Shown in pieces: positions 21,517-34,575 of a stretch of DNA of 64,000 nucleotides (the first letter of the stretch is position 1; each line of letters begins with the position of its first letter). The notes beneath the pieces are model-generated. The model was not told where the DNA came from and did not search any database. It saw nothing but the letters and a program-made list of their open reading frames with translations. Origin of the DNA: Pelobates cultripes (taxonomy: Eukaryota > Chordata > Amphibia > Anura > Pelobatidae); the NCBI GenBank assembly GCA_933207985.1, contig OW240914.1, forward strand, positions 199,812,611 through 199,876,610. The letters run 5' to 3'. The position numbers and the translations under genes are program-made.

Positions 21517-22614
21517 CACTGAACAAAATTATAAATGCAACACTTTTGTTTTTGACCCCATTTTTCACATGAGCTGAACTTAAAGATCTAAGACTTTTTC
21601 TATGAACACAAAAGGCCAATTTCTCTCAAATATTGTTCACAAATCTGTCTAAATCTGTGTTAGTTAGCACTTTTCCTTTGCTGATATAATCCATCCACCT
21701 CACAGGTGTGTCATTTCAGGATGCTGATTAGACAACATGATTATTGCACAGGTGTGCCTTAAAAAAAAAAAGGCCACTCTAAAATGTGCAGTTTTACTTT
21801 ATTGGGGAATCCGGGTGAGTCCGAAAACCAGTCAGTATCTTGTGTGACCAACATTTGCCTCACACAGTGCAACACATGTCCTTCGCATAGAGTTGATCAG
21901 GTTGTTGATTTTGGTCTGTGGAAGGTTTGTCTACTCCTCTTCATTGGCTGTGCAAAGTTGCTGGATATTGGCAGGACCTGGAAGAAGCTGCCATATACAT
22001 CGATCCAGAGCATCCCAAACATGCTCAATGAGTGACATGTTTGGTGAGTATGCTGGCCATGCAAGAACAGGGATGTTTTCAGCTTCCAGGAATTGTGTAC
22101 AGATGCTTGCAACATGGGGCCGTGCATTATCATGCTGCAACATGAGGTGATGGTCGTGGACGTATCTCACAGAGATGAGCTTCCCTGAGATGGTTTCTGA
22201 CAGTTTGTGCAGAAATTATTTTGTTATGCAAACCGATTGGTGCAGCAGCTGTCCGGGTGGCTGGTCTCAGACGATCTTGGAAATGAAGATACTGGATGTG
22301 GATGTCCTGGGCTAGTGTGGTTACACATGGTCTGTGGTTGTGTGGTCGGTTGGATGTACTGCCAATTTCTCTGAAATGACTTTGGAGATGACTTATGGTA
22401 GAGAAATGAACAATTAATTAACGGGCAACAGCTTTGGTGGATATTCCTGCAGTCAGCATGTTAATTGCACGCTCCCTCAAAACTTACCACGTCTGTGGCA
22501 TTGTGCTGTGTGATAAAACTGTACATTTTAGAGTGGGCTTTTATTGTGGCCAGCCTGTGGCACGCCTTTGCAATAATCATGCCGTCTAATCAGTATCTTG
22601 ATATGCCACATATG
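21517..22614 (-). mobile_element. Tc1-like transposon, internally deleted (copy B)
   Basis: Same element, same internal deletion and same truncated right end as at 12509-13606, including the LQHDNARPH and IEHVWDALDR transposase blocks on the minus strand (22170-21931). The shared deletion shows that it predates the split of the two copies. Confidence 0.88.
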
Positions 22615-23634
22615 TGGGCAATAGCAAATCATCACCACCCTCTTGGGCCCGCTGGTGCGGCGGTGTCCCTTGATATCGTTGTCCCTTGATATCTGGGATT
22701 GTGTGGCTGTAATTTCAGTAGATATGTGCTTCAGTGGGTCTTGGCTATTTGCTGTATTATAGCTCAAGATCTGAGGAGCATGCGCATTATGCAGCCATCT
22801 TCCAGCGATGTGAAACACTCCTCCATCGGAACCCTTGTTCTTGTGGCCATTTTTTAAAATATTTTTTAATTCAAGAGACAAAAATCCTTTAAAACCGTGC
22901 CACCATTAGGAAGCATAAAACCACACTATCAGGGTTAATAACAAAAGTGAGAATTGTTGGTGAAATTCAGAATTAAGGTGTAAGTAGCCAAACTGGAAAT
23001 GTACTCTCAGTCAGCTATGCTTCCAGTTTGACAACTTTAACTTTAAATGTAAAGAAAGACTATAGGGTCAGGAATACAAACGTGTATTCATGACCCTATA
23101 CTGTTAAAAAAAACATTTTAGCCGCCCTCCCTTACCCCCTTAAATAAAGTAAAAATGTACCTTAAAGGATCACTATAGGATCAGGAACACAAACATGTAT
23201 TCCTGACCTTGTAGTGTTAAAACCACCATCTAGCCCCCGTGGACCCCTCATGCCTCCATAAATATAGTAAAAATCTTGTATTCAAGCCAGAATCTGTAGA
23301 TCTGTATGCTGTTTGCATAAAAAAGAAGCAGTCTGCTGACATAATCAGAAGTGGTAGCCTGATCCAATCAGAATGCTTCCCCATAGGATTGACTAAGATT
23401 GACAAAGAGGCAGATCAGGGGCAGAGGCAGCATGATTCAAACACAGCCCTGGCCAATCAGCATCTCTTCATAGAGATGAATTGAATCAATGAATCTCTAT
23501 GAGGAAAGTTCAGTGTCTGCATGCAGAGGGTGGAGACACTGAATGTTTGGATGCATTTTAGGCAGCCATGACCCAGGAAGGATCTCTAACAGCTATCTGA
23601 GTAGTGGCCAGTGAAGTCATCACTAGGCTGTAAT

Positions 23635-24321
23635 CAGGGCCGGCGCTACCATTAAGGCAAATTAGGCATTCGCCTGGGGCGCCGACCTGAAGGGGGCGCC
23701 CACCTGGAGGTTTCTGGGTGGGCTGCTCCTGTGGGTGGGCAGCAGGATTCTCCTGCCTGGGGTCGGAGCGTTGGGTAAGTGGCTGTTTAGCCAAACCCCA
23801 GCGCAGCCATATCCTGTGCTCCCTCTGCCTCCCTGATGCTGCAGAGCCGATCATCTGCTCAGGGAGAGGGGAACTGTTGAATCCCCAGCACCCTAGCAGA
23901 GCACTGTGCTTCCTGCAGGCAGGGGAAGCCAGGATGTGACCTGGTATCCCGGCTGCCCCCTGCCTGTGAACACAGGAAGCACAGTGAAGGGAGCAGGAAG
24001 CAGCCTGTGCTCACTGTGCACGGCTCTCCTGCTCCACCAGGAACCAGGGCAGATACCTGCAGGCTGAAAGATGATCCCCTTCTCCTCCAGTCACATCAAT
24101 AGCACAGGTATGGCATCACTGGAGGATAAGGGGAGATGGTTATTATTGTGTGTATGTTTGAACATTGGTGTGTGTGTTTTAATAAACTGACTATATGTAA
24201 ACTGGTGTGAGTGACATTGTGTGTGTGTATTTCAGTGAGAGTGTGTGTTAGTGAGAATGTGACATAGTGTTTGTTTGTGTGTATGTGTGTGTTTGTCAGT
24301 AAGAGTGTGTGTGAGATGGTA

Positions 24322-24355
<34 letters not shown>

Positions 24356-26086
24356 CAGTGAGTGTGTGACCAGTTATATTTTGAATACATTAATATAATT
24401 ATATATATTATATTTAAAAAAAAATGTTTTACTTACAGTGTGCCTTTCAGACAAGCTCTCTGTCGCACACATTAAATACCACCATTATCATAAACTAAAT
24501 GCACAATAGTATAAGTTAAATCCCACCAAATGAATTGAATACATTTGTTATAACAACCATAAATGTATACAATGTAAAATGTATATGTATTAGGCAGTAT
24601 GTGCATATGGATGTGTGTGTTGGGCAGTATGTGCATATGTATGTGTTGGGCAGTATGTGCGCATGGATGTATGTGTTGGGCAGTATGTACGTATGGATGT
24701 ATGTGTTGGGCAGTATGTACGTATGGATGTATGTGTTGGGCAGTATGTGCGTATGGATGTATGTGTTGGGCAGTATGTGCGCATGGATGTATGTGTTGGG
24801 CAGTATGTGCGCATGGATGTATGTGTTGGGCAGTATGTGCGCATGGATGTATGTGTTGGGCAGTATGTACGTATGGATGTATGTGTTGGGCAGTATCTAC
24901 GTATGGATGTATGTGTTGGGCAGTATGTACGTATGGATGTATGTGTTGGGCAGTATGTGCATGGATGTATGTGTTGGGCAGTATCTACGTATGGATGTAT
25001 GTGTTGGGAAGTATGTGCATATGGATGTGTATTAGGCACTGTGTGTATAATGGCCAGTGAGTGTGTATGGTTGAATGTATATATTAGGCAGCGTGCGTGT
25101 ATGGTTGTATGTATTGGCAGTCTGTGTGTGTATGGATGGATGTATTGGCAGGGTGTGTGTGTATGGATGGATGTATTGGCAGGGTGTGTGTGTATGGATG
25201 TATGTATGTATTGGCAGTGTGTGTGTGTTCATATTGGACAGTTTCTTTTTCCCCCCCTAAATGTCTGCTCACTGTGTCTCTCCTAAAATGTCTCCTAGTC
25301 TGTATCAGTTTCCTAAAAACCTCAACAATCTCTCTATCCCTTTCCTAATTGCCTTCCCGGTCTGTCCCCTTTCCCTAAATGTATCACTGGTCTCTCTGCT
25401 TTCCCTTAGACACTTAGGTGTCTATTCACTAAACAGTGATTTGAAAAAGTTGAGATGACTTTATACAACTCTTCTGTTTTGGCCTAAATGTTTCAAGTTA
25501 TATTTCAACTCACTGTTTAATGAATAGACAGGGAAAAGAAAAGAAGAGAAATTGACAGAAGATAATTACCGGATTATTCACTAAAGTGAGAATTGTAAGT
25601 GTAAGGGCAGAGTAGCCGAATCTGGAGAATGTTAACGGGTGTTTTGACCATAAATTAGAAATTCACTTTGAATTCCCAACAATTCTCACTTTATTGAATA
25701 ACCCTATTGGAATAAAGAGAAACAGGCTGGAGAGAATCAGTGAGCAGATAAATCGTGAACATAGAGACTGCAAGCTTTTGGAAACAGAAACAAAGGAGAA
25801 AGCTGTGGATAAACGCTAATGAGAGAGTTTGGGCACTATGGAGGAAAGGGACAGCTGATCAGACCTAATTAAAAACCAAATGGCAAAATTTATACCATTT
25901 AGAAGAATTCGCCAACTCAGCTACAGTCACAGTTCAGCTGTTTTTGCTTAAACTATGCAATTCGATTTCCAATTCACTGAATTCATAGTTTAGTGAATAA
26001 ACTTCTGAGAGAGTGTAGTTGCATTCAAGAGGGGGAGGCAAAATGGATCTTTGCCTAGGGCGGCAAGAATCCTTGCACCGGCCCTG
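23635..26086. mobile_element. Outer hAT element (copy B), 2452 bp
   Basis: The same CAGGGCCGGCGC ends and the same GCTGTAAT target duplication (23627-23634, 26087-26094) as in copy A. The inner hAT insertion is absent, so this is the pre-insertion state of the element. Confidence 0.9.
24590..25040. repeat. 30-bp VNTR, copy B allele (fourteen units)
   Basis: The array starts with the same units as copy A, then has about eight additional units around ATGTATGTGTTGGGCAGTAT, including variant GGGCAGTATCTACG and GGGAAG units that copy A lacks. Confidence 0.9.
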
Positions 26087-26652
26087 GCTGTAATGTAAAC
26101 ACTGCATTTTCACTGAAAAGACAGTGTTTACAGCAAAAGGCCTGAAGGTAATGATTCTACACACCAGAACAAATTCAATAAGCTGTAGTTGTTCTGGTGA
26201 CTATAGTGTCCCTTTAATTCCAGCACCATGTTGTTCCTCTGCTGCTGGCCCCACACCTGATAAACCTTTTTGGCTGAGAGTATCATAATTGATAATTTCA
26301 GGCAATCCAATGCTTTCCCATAGGAGCTAAATGCCGCCCTGGCCATCTCCTCATACAGATGCATTGAATCAATGCAATCAATCAATTCTCTGAAAATACA
26401 GTGTTTACAGCAAAATGCCTGCATGGACAATAGACACCACAACAATGACATTAAGCTGTAGTTGTTCTCGTGACTATAGTATCCTTTTATTTACTTTGAA
26501 TTTCTGACAATTCTCACTTTAGTAAATAACCCTGCATATTGTTTGACATGATAGACTTGTTTTATATATTATGCATTGAAAAGCCTAGAATATTTAATAA
26601 AATTTTGACATCTTAAAGGGACTCACCACTGTCAAAAAATTTTTTTGTAAAA

Positions 26653-26696
<44 letters not shown>

Positions 26697-26880
26697 CGGG
26701 TCAAAACGTCGGTTATTTTTTCAATGTAATGCCTTCTTTAATAAATCCTCTTTTTTTTCATTTTTAAAGTCCTGAGAGTGCATCTCTTCATTTTTTGTTT
26801 ATATATCTTTTCAACATGGGATTGCACCCAGGCAAAAATGAATTGCTGTTGGAGAAAGGGTGAGTGCCAAGTTACTTATC

Positions 26881-26964
<84 letters not shown>

Positions 26965-27689
26965 CTCTCTCATATAATCTGCTTAGTATATGTACCCCCA
27001 ATCAATACATGTATGCATTTAATTATGCATTTTCTTTTTCCAATTTGACAATTTATACTGTTTTTTATTTTTCAGGGATACAAAAAAGGGGGGGTTAGTG
27101 TGGTTGAAGGTAAATTGATATATAGTACAGTATGCTTCGATGCAGTATTTTACACTTGTATCCATCAACAGGTCACCAGCATGCTATCATAAGAGTCAAC
27201 ATTGTTTTCCCTGGGTGGGCATCGCATGGGTGCTTCTGTAGGACATGTATGGATTTATCAAATCAGTACTGAGCTGTGGGTGGATTAACTTCTATACAAG
27301 TGGGTATTTCTGTGGGTGTCATCTAGCGGTAGCAGACAACTCTGTGTCCAATTGGTATTGCTGATTATGGCTCAGGCCTTACAGCTCCTGAAGAGCGGAG
27401 GGGTGTATAGTACTTTAATGGGATAGCATTGCAGTGCATTGCACTACATTGCATAGGGGACTTGTCTAGGATGGGGTGTGTTGACACCTTAATATCCAAT
27501 GTCCCTATGTTTGGCTTTCAAGCCCTGGATCTGTCTTATGGCTTGAGCGTTTGTCGACATTTTATGTAGATTGTCTCAATCACCCTGAGGGTTCGCTAGT
27601 GTAAGCTAGTATTTTCCCCATATTTGACCTGCCAACTAGAGTAACAATGTGAGCTAATTGCATTTCAACAGGGAGTGACTCCATGGTTA

Positions 27690-28396
27690 TAGCCTCAATG
27701 AAAACCGCCGCCAGTCGCAGAACTAGCATGCCTCAGAATTTGCTATAATATGAGTTGGGGAAGCCATGGGGGTCGTGCAGGTAGGTGTAGTCGATCTAGG
27801 TATCTGAATACTTCAGAATTAGAGAGTTGATGCGTGTTCGGGTTAGTTTAAAGGTTGTATAGGTCAGAGTAGTAATTTGCAAAATTATTGCAGATATCTA
27901 TGGGTATCATTATCTCCCCCCCCCCCTTGACCTGGTATTTAGGTACGCTATCTTTTTGTGCATGTTGTTTCTTTTTTAATCTATTTGCCAGTAATTTGCC
28001 TGCTCTATTCCCCTGGGAGTAGTGCGTTGCTTTGAGTTTCTTCAATTGGTAACCTACTTTAAGAAGCATGTTTTGGCTGAGTTTGACCATACAAGTTGAT
28101 TGACTCCGCAGTCGACAATCTGCCCCAGTGCCGCACCCCCCACCAGGAAACTGTCTATTCTAGAATATGTATTATGTACAGACGAGAAGTACATGTATTC
28201 TCTGTCTTCTGTATGTGTGACCATTCAGGCATCAAAGTAATGGTGTAGGGACGATGTGTGGATGGGCGTTCTTTTTGAAGTGTGTCTTCTGGAGGCAAAC
28301 AATGTTAGTGTCACTTTGTCTTAGACCTCTCTCCAGAAGGTGTCGCTGCACTGGGAGGTTTAGTCCCCTTACATTGTGGCTATAGATTTTTATGGT
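27690..28396 (-). pseudogene. L1-type ORF2 N-terminal part: endonuclease start to RT entry
   Basis: From 28393 downward the minus strand reads IKIYSHNVRGLNLPVQRHLL, the typical start of the L1 endonuclease (N-x-x-GLN block), and then IVCLQKTHFKK. In the family this second block is QETHF; the catalytic Glu is Lys here. The rest of the endonuclease is decayed. At 28090-27848 a frame with YSQGNRAGKLLANRLKKK matches the conserved segment just before the RT. At about 27770-27720 the reading PHGFPNSYYSKF followed by a stop matches the PDGF-x-x-x-FYK RT block. Not functional. Confidence 0.75.
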
Positions 28397-29472
28397 GGTA
28401 GATATGGGAAGTGTTTGTATATAACCATTTGATATTTTTCCATTCAGAGGCTCCTCCTTCCCCAACGCATTTGAGCCAGGCAGACTCCTCCCTTTTAGCC
28501 CCTCTCCAGTGTATTTGTATGTCCAAAGCACCCGGCCCCTGAGGCCAGCTCCGGTGCTTGGGCTGTCTCAGAGAGTCCAGAGTGTTCTACGTTGGCTGTG
28601 TGTGGGCCACACACTAGGCCCAGGAACATTGTAAAGACATTTCGATAGTACAATAAAGCTTAATTCACAGAAAAAAAAACTAATAAGGAGTTAATAAACA
28701 TTTAAACATAACCAAAAAAGCCAAAAATATGGCTATGCACCCATAATAGGCACCATTGGAGCCGGCCCTCATTTAACATGTAGATTGGATATTTAGACCC
28801 TTGTTTTGGCAGTCCTAGAAAGCTGCATATAGAATGTCATGGTGCTTTGTATTTTTATTTATTTTTTTAAATTTGTATGAGGTAGTGGTGTGGCCCCTTA
28901 GTGACTAATGTTGGAGATGGGGTTATAAACCATGACTATAAAACATGTACATAACAGATCATCAATTACAATTTAGAGCAATTTTTTTTTGTTTTAACAC
29001 TTATCTCACTTGGTAGCTCCTTATCTTAGCCCTAGTGTCCTTCACCTTTGGATATACTTGTTTTTTTGTCTATTAGCTGGGAAATTGTTCGGTGTAGGCC
29101 TAGCCCTCACTAGTAGCTATGTTTTTCTTAGCTAACCTAGCTGGATATCTATAGGTATTTGTGTATTTGTATATGTACATAAGTACACACATTATACATA
29201 TACCTTTTTTGTCTCTCCCTTTTCTGTTTATATTTCCATTTCTCCTTAGAACTATTAAAGGTAGGGCTCCCCTTCCTTATAATTTGTTTTACTCTCCCTA
29301 TTAGGACTCATAGTCTGTCCCTGTCTATTCGATTACAACTTATACTTGCAAAACTCTGGAAAGTAATTTGCTATGATGTGCCATGGAGTGTCCTTTTCAT
29401 TTGTGCGCCTTCTTCCATTCTTGAGGTAGGCGGACATTTGTATGAGTCCCTGGTTGTTCCCCCATTCATTCA

Positions 29473-30118
29473 TCACCATTCAAGGGTATTGAGCGCGTTG
29501 ATGGTTCCATTGCGTTGGACCAGGAGTTTGGTCGGATAACCCCACCTGTACGCCATGTTGTTGTCTCGGAGCAGTTCAGTAACTGCGTTGAACATTTTCC
29601 TCTTTTTAAGCATAGTGGTGGTGATGTCCGCAAATATTTTTATTTTCTGGTAGGTGGGAGGCAAGTCCTTGTTCGTCCTGCTGGATTTAAGGATCAGGTC
29701 CTTGGCATCATTATAGTGCATCTTAAGTACAATGACTCTGGGTAACTACTGTGGTTTGGTTACTCTGTGAATGCGGTCTACCAGTGACATATCTTTGGTA
29801 GACTGGCGCCAACAGACGAAAGAGAGCGTTAGCATAGGCTTGTAGATCTTGAAGGCCTATTTATCCGGGTACATTTCTCAAACGTAAATTGTTGCGGCGT
29901 GCTCAGTCCTGCATGTCGGCAAATTTTGCTTTGTACTTGTCCATCCATTCCAATAAGTCCTCCATGTTAGTGGCGAGATTGTTGTGGGCCACCGCATGTT
30001 CCTCCATTTTGTTTTCCTGCACCGAGATACGGGATCCCAGTGCCTGACTGTCGGACCAGAGCTCCGTGAATGATTGCTGCAGTGTCGCCTGCAGTTTGGA
30101 TGCTATACCATCAAACAT
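29473..30118 (-). pseudogene. L1-type ORF1 fragments
   Basis: The 30118-29903 frame encodes a 71-residue helical, coiled-coil-like stretch rich in Glu, Gln and Asn (SRISVQENKMEEHAVAHNNL). The 29721-29473 frame ends with LLRDNNMAYRWGYPTKL, the L1 ORF1 C-terminal motif (YRWGFP in most elements). The middle RNA-binding part between them (29903-29721) is decayed. Same class of protein as at 11530-12500 but clearly a different copy. Confidence 0.75.
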
Positions 30119-30449
30119 GGCATGCAGGCATTCTGGGGCAAGTACTAGGCCTGGTGATTCCGGGTTTGGGCCTGATCTTGGTTCATTTCGGCGCCATCTT
30201 GGGAGTCTTCAAATTATTGAAAGCATTTTGTGTGCCCTTGTTTTGCGCCAAAATATATCAATTTGTCCTACTTTTTGGTCGCCCTCTTGCCCTTACGATG
30301 GGACATGTTTAGGGTAGCCTTTTAGTGTGTTAGTGGGTCTTAAAGCTACGGGAGGGCCGATATTCCTCAGAGCTAACAACACATGCGACCGCTACCGTTC
30401 AAGTCCAGGACACGTCCCATATATATATAATACATCTTTTAGAAGTTGT

Positions 30450-30694
30450 GGGACTCTTATCTGCTGCCTTTGCCAGTCCTCCCCTTTAAATCTAGCCCAG
30501 ACTTTCTGTGGCTGTCCAATCATATATTTCCCAATGCAGCTCAATGAGAAGTCTTTGCAAGGCAGGTGCTCTGAGCAATTGCTGTCTTTTGAGTTTAGCT
30601 CTACTGTGCTAACCAAAGCAGTAAGTAACAGGATCGGTTGTCTGACAGCCAGGGAGGTGTAAACAAGGTTCATTTAAAAAAGTGGAGTGTCCCT
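30450..30694. mobile_element. TTAA MITE relic of the CACTATAG family
   Basis: The right end reads GGAGTGTCCCTTTAA (TTAA 30695-30698), the terminus seen at 19989 and 26213. The left end is not identified; the open frames here on both strands are non-coding shadows. Confidence 0.5.
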
Positions 30695-30698
30695 TTAA

Positions 30699-32779
30699 GA
30701 AACAAAAACATCCTCTTAGTGAATAAGACCATAACTTGTTAGCTAATAAATCATCCTCTGAAACAAGGATTGCCAACAAAATGATATTATTTGAATGTCT
30801 CCATCATCTAGATATTGGTGCTGATGTGTACTATGGTCGCCCGGGAGTGATGGGAGTTTGAGCGCAAGACTTTTTTTTTTGTATTTAGATTAAATTCTTG
30901 CTACCCATGCTTCTGAACCGATGCTTTAAATTTCTAACCCCTTTCAATGATGGATTCCAGCCATCTCTTTTATTTAGGTCTTTGTCTCTCCATCTGGAAC
31001 AGCTGTGACTAATACATTCAGATCCCACTTCCTGATAAGACCTTCTTAAGCATGCATCAAAATCTCCACCAGAAAGTGTTCTGTGTTTCCTAACCATATA
31101 TACTAATATCCTTATTTTTAAACAGAATAAACTTGTAAGCTATTAGTCATCTCTGTCTAAATTAACATGTATTTTGTACTGCAGGGTCATTTATTTAGTA
31201 CTTTAAAGTGGAGGGTATAACCAAAATAAATTTTGACAAAGAAAAACAAATCTGCATTAGTAGGTTTTCAAGAGCCTTGGCTGAAAGCTTACAATCTATA
31301 AGATGTCGGCTAATCTAGGCATCAACTTGTGCGAATTCTAATGAAACGCTAAACAATATTACCGTTATGTGTTTTTTTAACTAAATCTGGTGGTTTTACA
31401 GTTGTCCTCTGTTATGTTGTGGCAATCAGTTTTTAGAATGCACACAAGGGTTCTAAATTTTCCATTTCTGATTAATGAACATTTAATTAATCTTAGATCT
31501 ACATGGCTGGATTTCACATAATGAACTGGACTAGATCAGTGCTTTATTGAGGAAATATCAAGAGAACCATGAATGCTCTACCAAATTATAGACAGCCATT
31601 TTCAATTTAAAAGGCATACCACACAGTGACTGTGTTTTTTAAACAATACAAAGATGATGTCACTGTGCATTGAATACTGTGAATCCTTATTCATCCACAG
31701 GAAAAAAATAATCAAAAGAAAGCATTTAGGCAATCAGAACCAGAATCCGGTCTTGCTTTTCATAAACTTGCAATTGTGTGAGGGGCAAATAAGGCCGTAA
31801 AGGAAATAAAAAAATAAAAAAAGGGGGGGAGAATAAGTCGGTTGTGGTGTGCCGGAACCGATGTCGTGGTATGCCTGTAAAAAAAGAGGGCCCACCCATG
31901 AGGTGTAATGAAAAGTATAAATAAAGGGAGTGGAGGGTGGGGACATGCGAATCGCCAAAAAACAAACGGGGCTGAGGAAGGTGAGGAAGGGGTTTAAGTA
32001 GGTTAACATGCCCCTCCCACAACTGCAGGCCAAGCCTTCACATTTATCCGCACACAATAAATAGGTGCACACAATAATAATAATAAATGAATAAAATAGT
32101 TAAATAAATGTTGTAATATAGCACAATAAATGTTGCAAACAGCAGTAGTTTCAAACAGCAATAGTCTAATATAATTCTATAGATCATTAAATCTGCCCTC
32201 TTGCACAATGTGAATCAATGTTTTTAGCTCACAGTTGATTATATTGATCTACTAAAGTCAATAGGGGAGTCAGCTAAGGCAAACATTTCTTACTTCATCA
32301 CATTATGTGGTATTATCAAGAAAACAAAAACAGTATTCTGGTGATAAAGCACATTCAGTATAGCAACTATCACTAGGGCATGGCATTTCAGATTATAGTG
32401 TGTGTGGTCAATGGAAAGGTACTGACATCAAACTGGCTCAATAGTGTGGAGATGATTATTGGGTTAAGATGTGAGGGAGAATTGGTGACACTGGGCTGGG
32501 GACTGATACTGATGACACTTGAAAAGAGAGGTGGAGATGGTGACATGGGATGGAGAGAGATAGGATATAGGGAATTGTTTGTTCCAACTTTGGGTGGGAA
32601 GGTGGGAGTGAAATGATGTCAAGGTTGTAGGAAAAGTCATAAAAGTAGAACAATCAGGAGGAACATTTCACTGACTTCCATGGCAAAATCTCTTTTTAAG
32701 TAGAACTATTCCCTGCAATTCTTTTTATAAACCCCTTTGTTACATGGGGTAAAGCATATCACATGATATCATAATTAAT
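30699..32779. other. Unclassified AT-rich DNA
   Basis: No supported gene. A block at 31760-32060 (a CCACCCTCCACTCCC-type sequence with a TATTTATAC box, minus strand) looks like part of a repeat, perhaps an LTR or 5' UTR, but I cannot assign a family. Confidence 0.4.
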
Positions 32780-34100
32780 TCTTTTTTTTTTATAAATATA
32801 TTTTTATTGGTTTAACATAGATTCATAAATCGTGGAAAAAGGGTGAGACTCGCAGGTCTCGCACGTATTCATTGTGATAAATAACTTAACTTTAAGTTCT
32901 AAAGTTGCAGACACGTAGGTCTGGAAACATATTGGAAAAAGAGGGACGCGCAGGTCCCCTAACATACAACTTATAACCATATTGACAGATATTATAAAGC
33001 GATCTTGTGGTTTGTGTTTTTTCCCTATGAGTGTAGGTTCATGAATTTGTTGACTTGTTTGCTTTTGTGATGGTGTATCACTATCAGTTTGCGTATGCTA
33101 ATATTGTGAGGTTGTTGGTTTGTTGTTTGTTGCAGGTTTTGTTTATATTATCATTTGAAATTCAGTGTGGCATCACATTTTAGCGTGCCAGATAGAGTTA
33201 GGACTTGCAGGTCCTTTGCATGGAAATGAGTGTCCAAAGTATCAACCTCACAGAGCTTTGATATGTAAAGCAAACGGTTATAGGAAACAAACAATTCCAT
33301 ATATCATAAATCTCTCAGAAGTGGCAAAACTGTGTATAATGCAGAGCAAGACAACTTAACCAAAGTTTGGCTAATGTGTGTGGGTGGCGCCGTGGTGTAA
33401 CCAATGAAATGTCATAGCAGTGAACTGTGTGTAGATAAAGATGATATTAGGGTCACCGGTGTGGCCTCCACTTCTATCCTCCCTGCCTGCGCCCTGGTCA
33501 CTGGTATTTCCCGCCCGGTTGGTTCCTGTGTTTGCCCTCATCCCCGCCTCTATCTCCCATGTACCGGGCGTAAGTGTTGTGCCCTGGTAGAGTGTCATTC
33601 CCCAGCTTAAGTGGACCAGCGACCCAAGGTTCTTGTCTATGTCTAAGTCTGAGTCAGGGCAGAGGTGTCACCTTCCCCATTCCCTGTTTCTTCCCTCTGT
33701 CGGCTATATGTCAAGATGTTTTGAAAATCTGCGTGAAAGACTTCTACTAGCCAAGGGGTTGGGAGTAGTGCGGTAGTGTGGATTCAATAGGTGGGGGAGG
33801 GGCTTGGTATGTTGTCCTGGAGCGGGTGGCCTTCCACCTGTTTTCGGTTGCAGGTCTACTTGTTGTGCGTGAAGTAGCGAGCAGTTATTGGTCCCGCTAG
33901 AGCGACTGAGGTTGGGAAATTCCCCAGACCAGACCAGCTTGGTTCGGGGTAATCACCCGCTCAGGCTATAGTAGCTCAAGCCCGAATGATCGGGAAGGGG
34001 GGTGGTGGTGATCTACTGCAGGTCAGTGGCGGAAAGAAAGTAAAGTATGTGTCACAGAATATTTCCTGTTTAGTCTACCTCAGTATATCAGAATACGTCA
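32780..34100 (-). mobile_element. Probable L1-type 3' end, minus strand
   Basis: The minus strand ends with AAACCAATAAAAATATATTTATAAAAAAAAAG near 32785-32815, resembling the AATAAAAAAATA end of the L1 relic at 7345. To the right is a non-coding region that could be a long 3' UTR. No ORF2 motif was found, so the right boundary is a guess. Confidence 0.4.
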
Positions 34101-34575
34101 AATCCCTAAACCTGGAGCTATTGGGGAAACTCTGCATGTTACCCCTCCCAGTGTAACGACCGAATTGTCTGATTGTGTGTGTATGGTGACTAAAGGAGAA
34201 CATCACTTACAGTTTGGTATATTGCTGCAACTGTGTGTCATGAGCCATAGTCCAATAGTCTCAGCGGGAGCCTGATGTTGACAGATGAGGAAGAAGTTCC
34301 GTTGCAGGTTGAGGTGCTGCAGCATTCTGCGTGGTGTGTGCCATCCACGTAATGGGTAGTGGTCGCAGTACAGGTAGGCCGGCATGCTCAGTGGTCTCCG
34401 TGTTGGGTGTTAAGTCCAGTTCTGGGTGGAGCGAGTTCCCAGTCCATAGCACCCGGAAGCATGCAAGAGCTGCCTTGGGTGTGTCCACATTGTCGTAATC
34501 ATTGCCGTCTTCGCTGCTCCCACTGGAGGTGTAGTCGTGCGGTCTGTTGCGGGTTCAGCTGAGGTCTGTTGAGAA
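34101..34575. other. Unclassified, moderately GC-rich
   Basis: Overlapping 60-80 residue frames on both strands show no motif I recognise. Confidence 0.3.

Larger units (their letters stand above)
23166..26213. mobile_element. TTAA element with nested hAT (copy B)
   Basis: Counterpart of 14242-19989, flanked by TTAA at 23162-23165 and 26214-26217. It lacks the inner hAT of copy A. Confidence 0.75.
21456..27586. repeat. Duplicated segment, copy B (6.1 kb)
   Basis: This copy starts at the first base after the gap with TTGGATATTAGCCC (as at 12448) and is colinear with copy A to ATCACCCT at 27586, where copy A runs into the gap. Differences include missing insertions (empty sites at 23140 and near 25515), a longer 30-bp VNTR, longer GT and TA runs, small indels (for example near 22820-22905) and scattered substitutions. 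Confidence 0.95.
27587..30330 (-). mobile_element. L1-type LINE relic, minus strand, truncated at RT
   Basis: Right to left: ORF1 coiled coil and C-terminal motifs (30118-29473), an intervening region, an endonuclease start (28393) and the segment between endonuclease and RT (28090-27848), ending near the first RT block (about 27690-27770). The order matches L1. A different decayed copy lies at 7340-13840. The RT proper and the 3' end are missing. Confidence 0.75.

Noticed and set aside
15623..25286. Frames of 60-220 codons in the GT-rich VNTRs
   Set aside because: Produced by the 30-bp and GT-rich tandem repeats; they change length with VNTR copy number and have no protein features.
12448..27586. 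True biological tandem duplication
   Set aside because: Not excluded, but less likely, because both copies end exactly at a placeholder gap and differ in an allele-like way.
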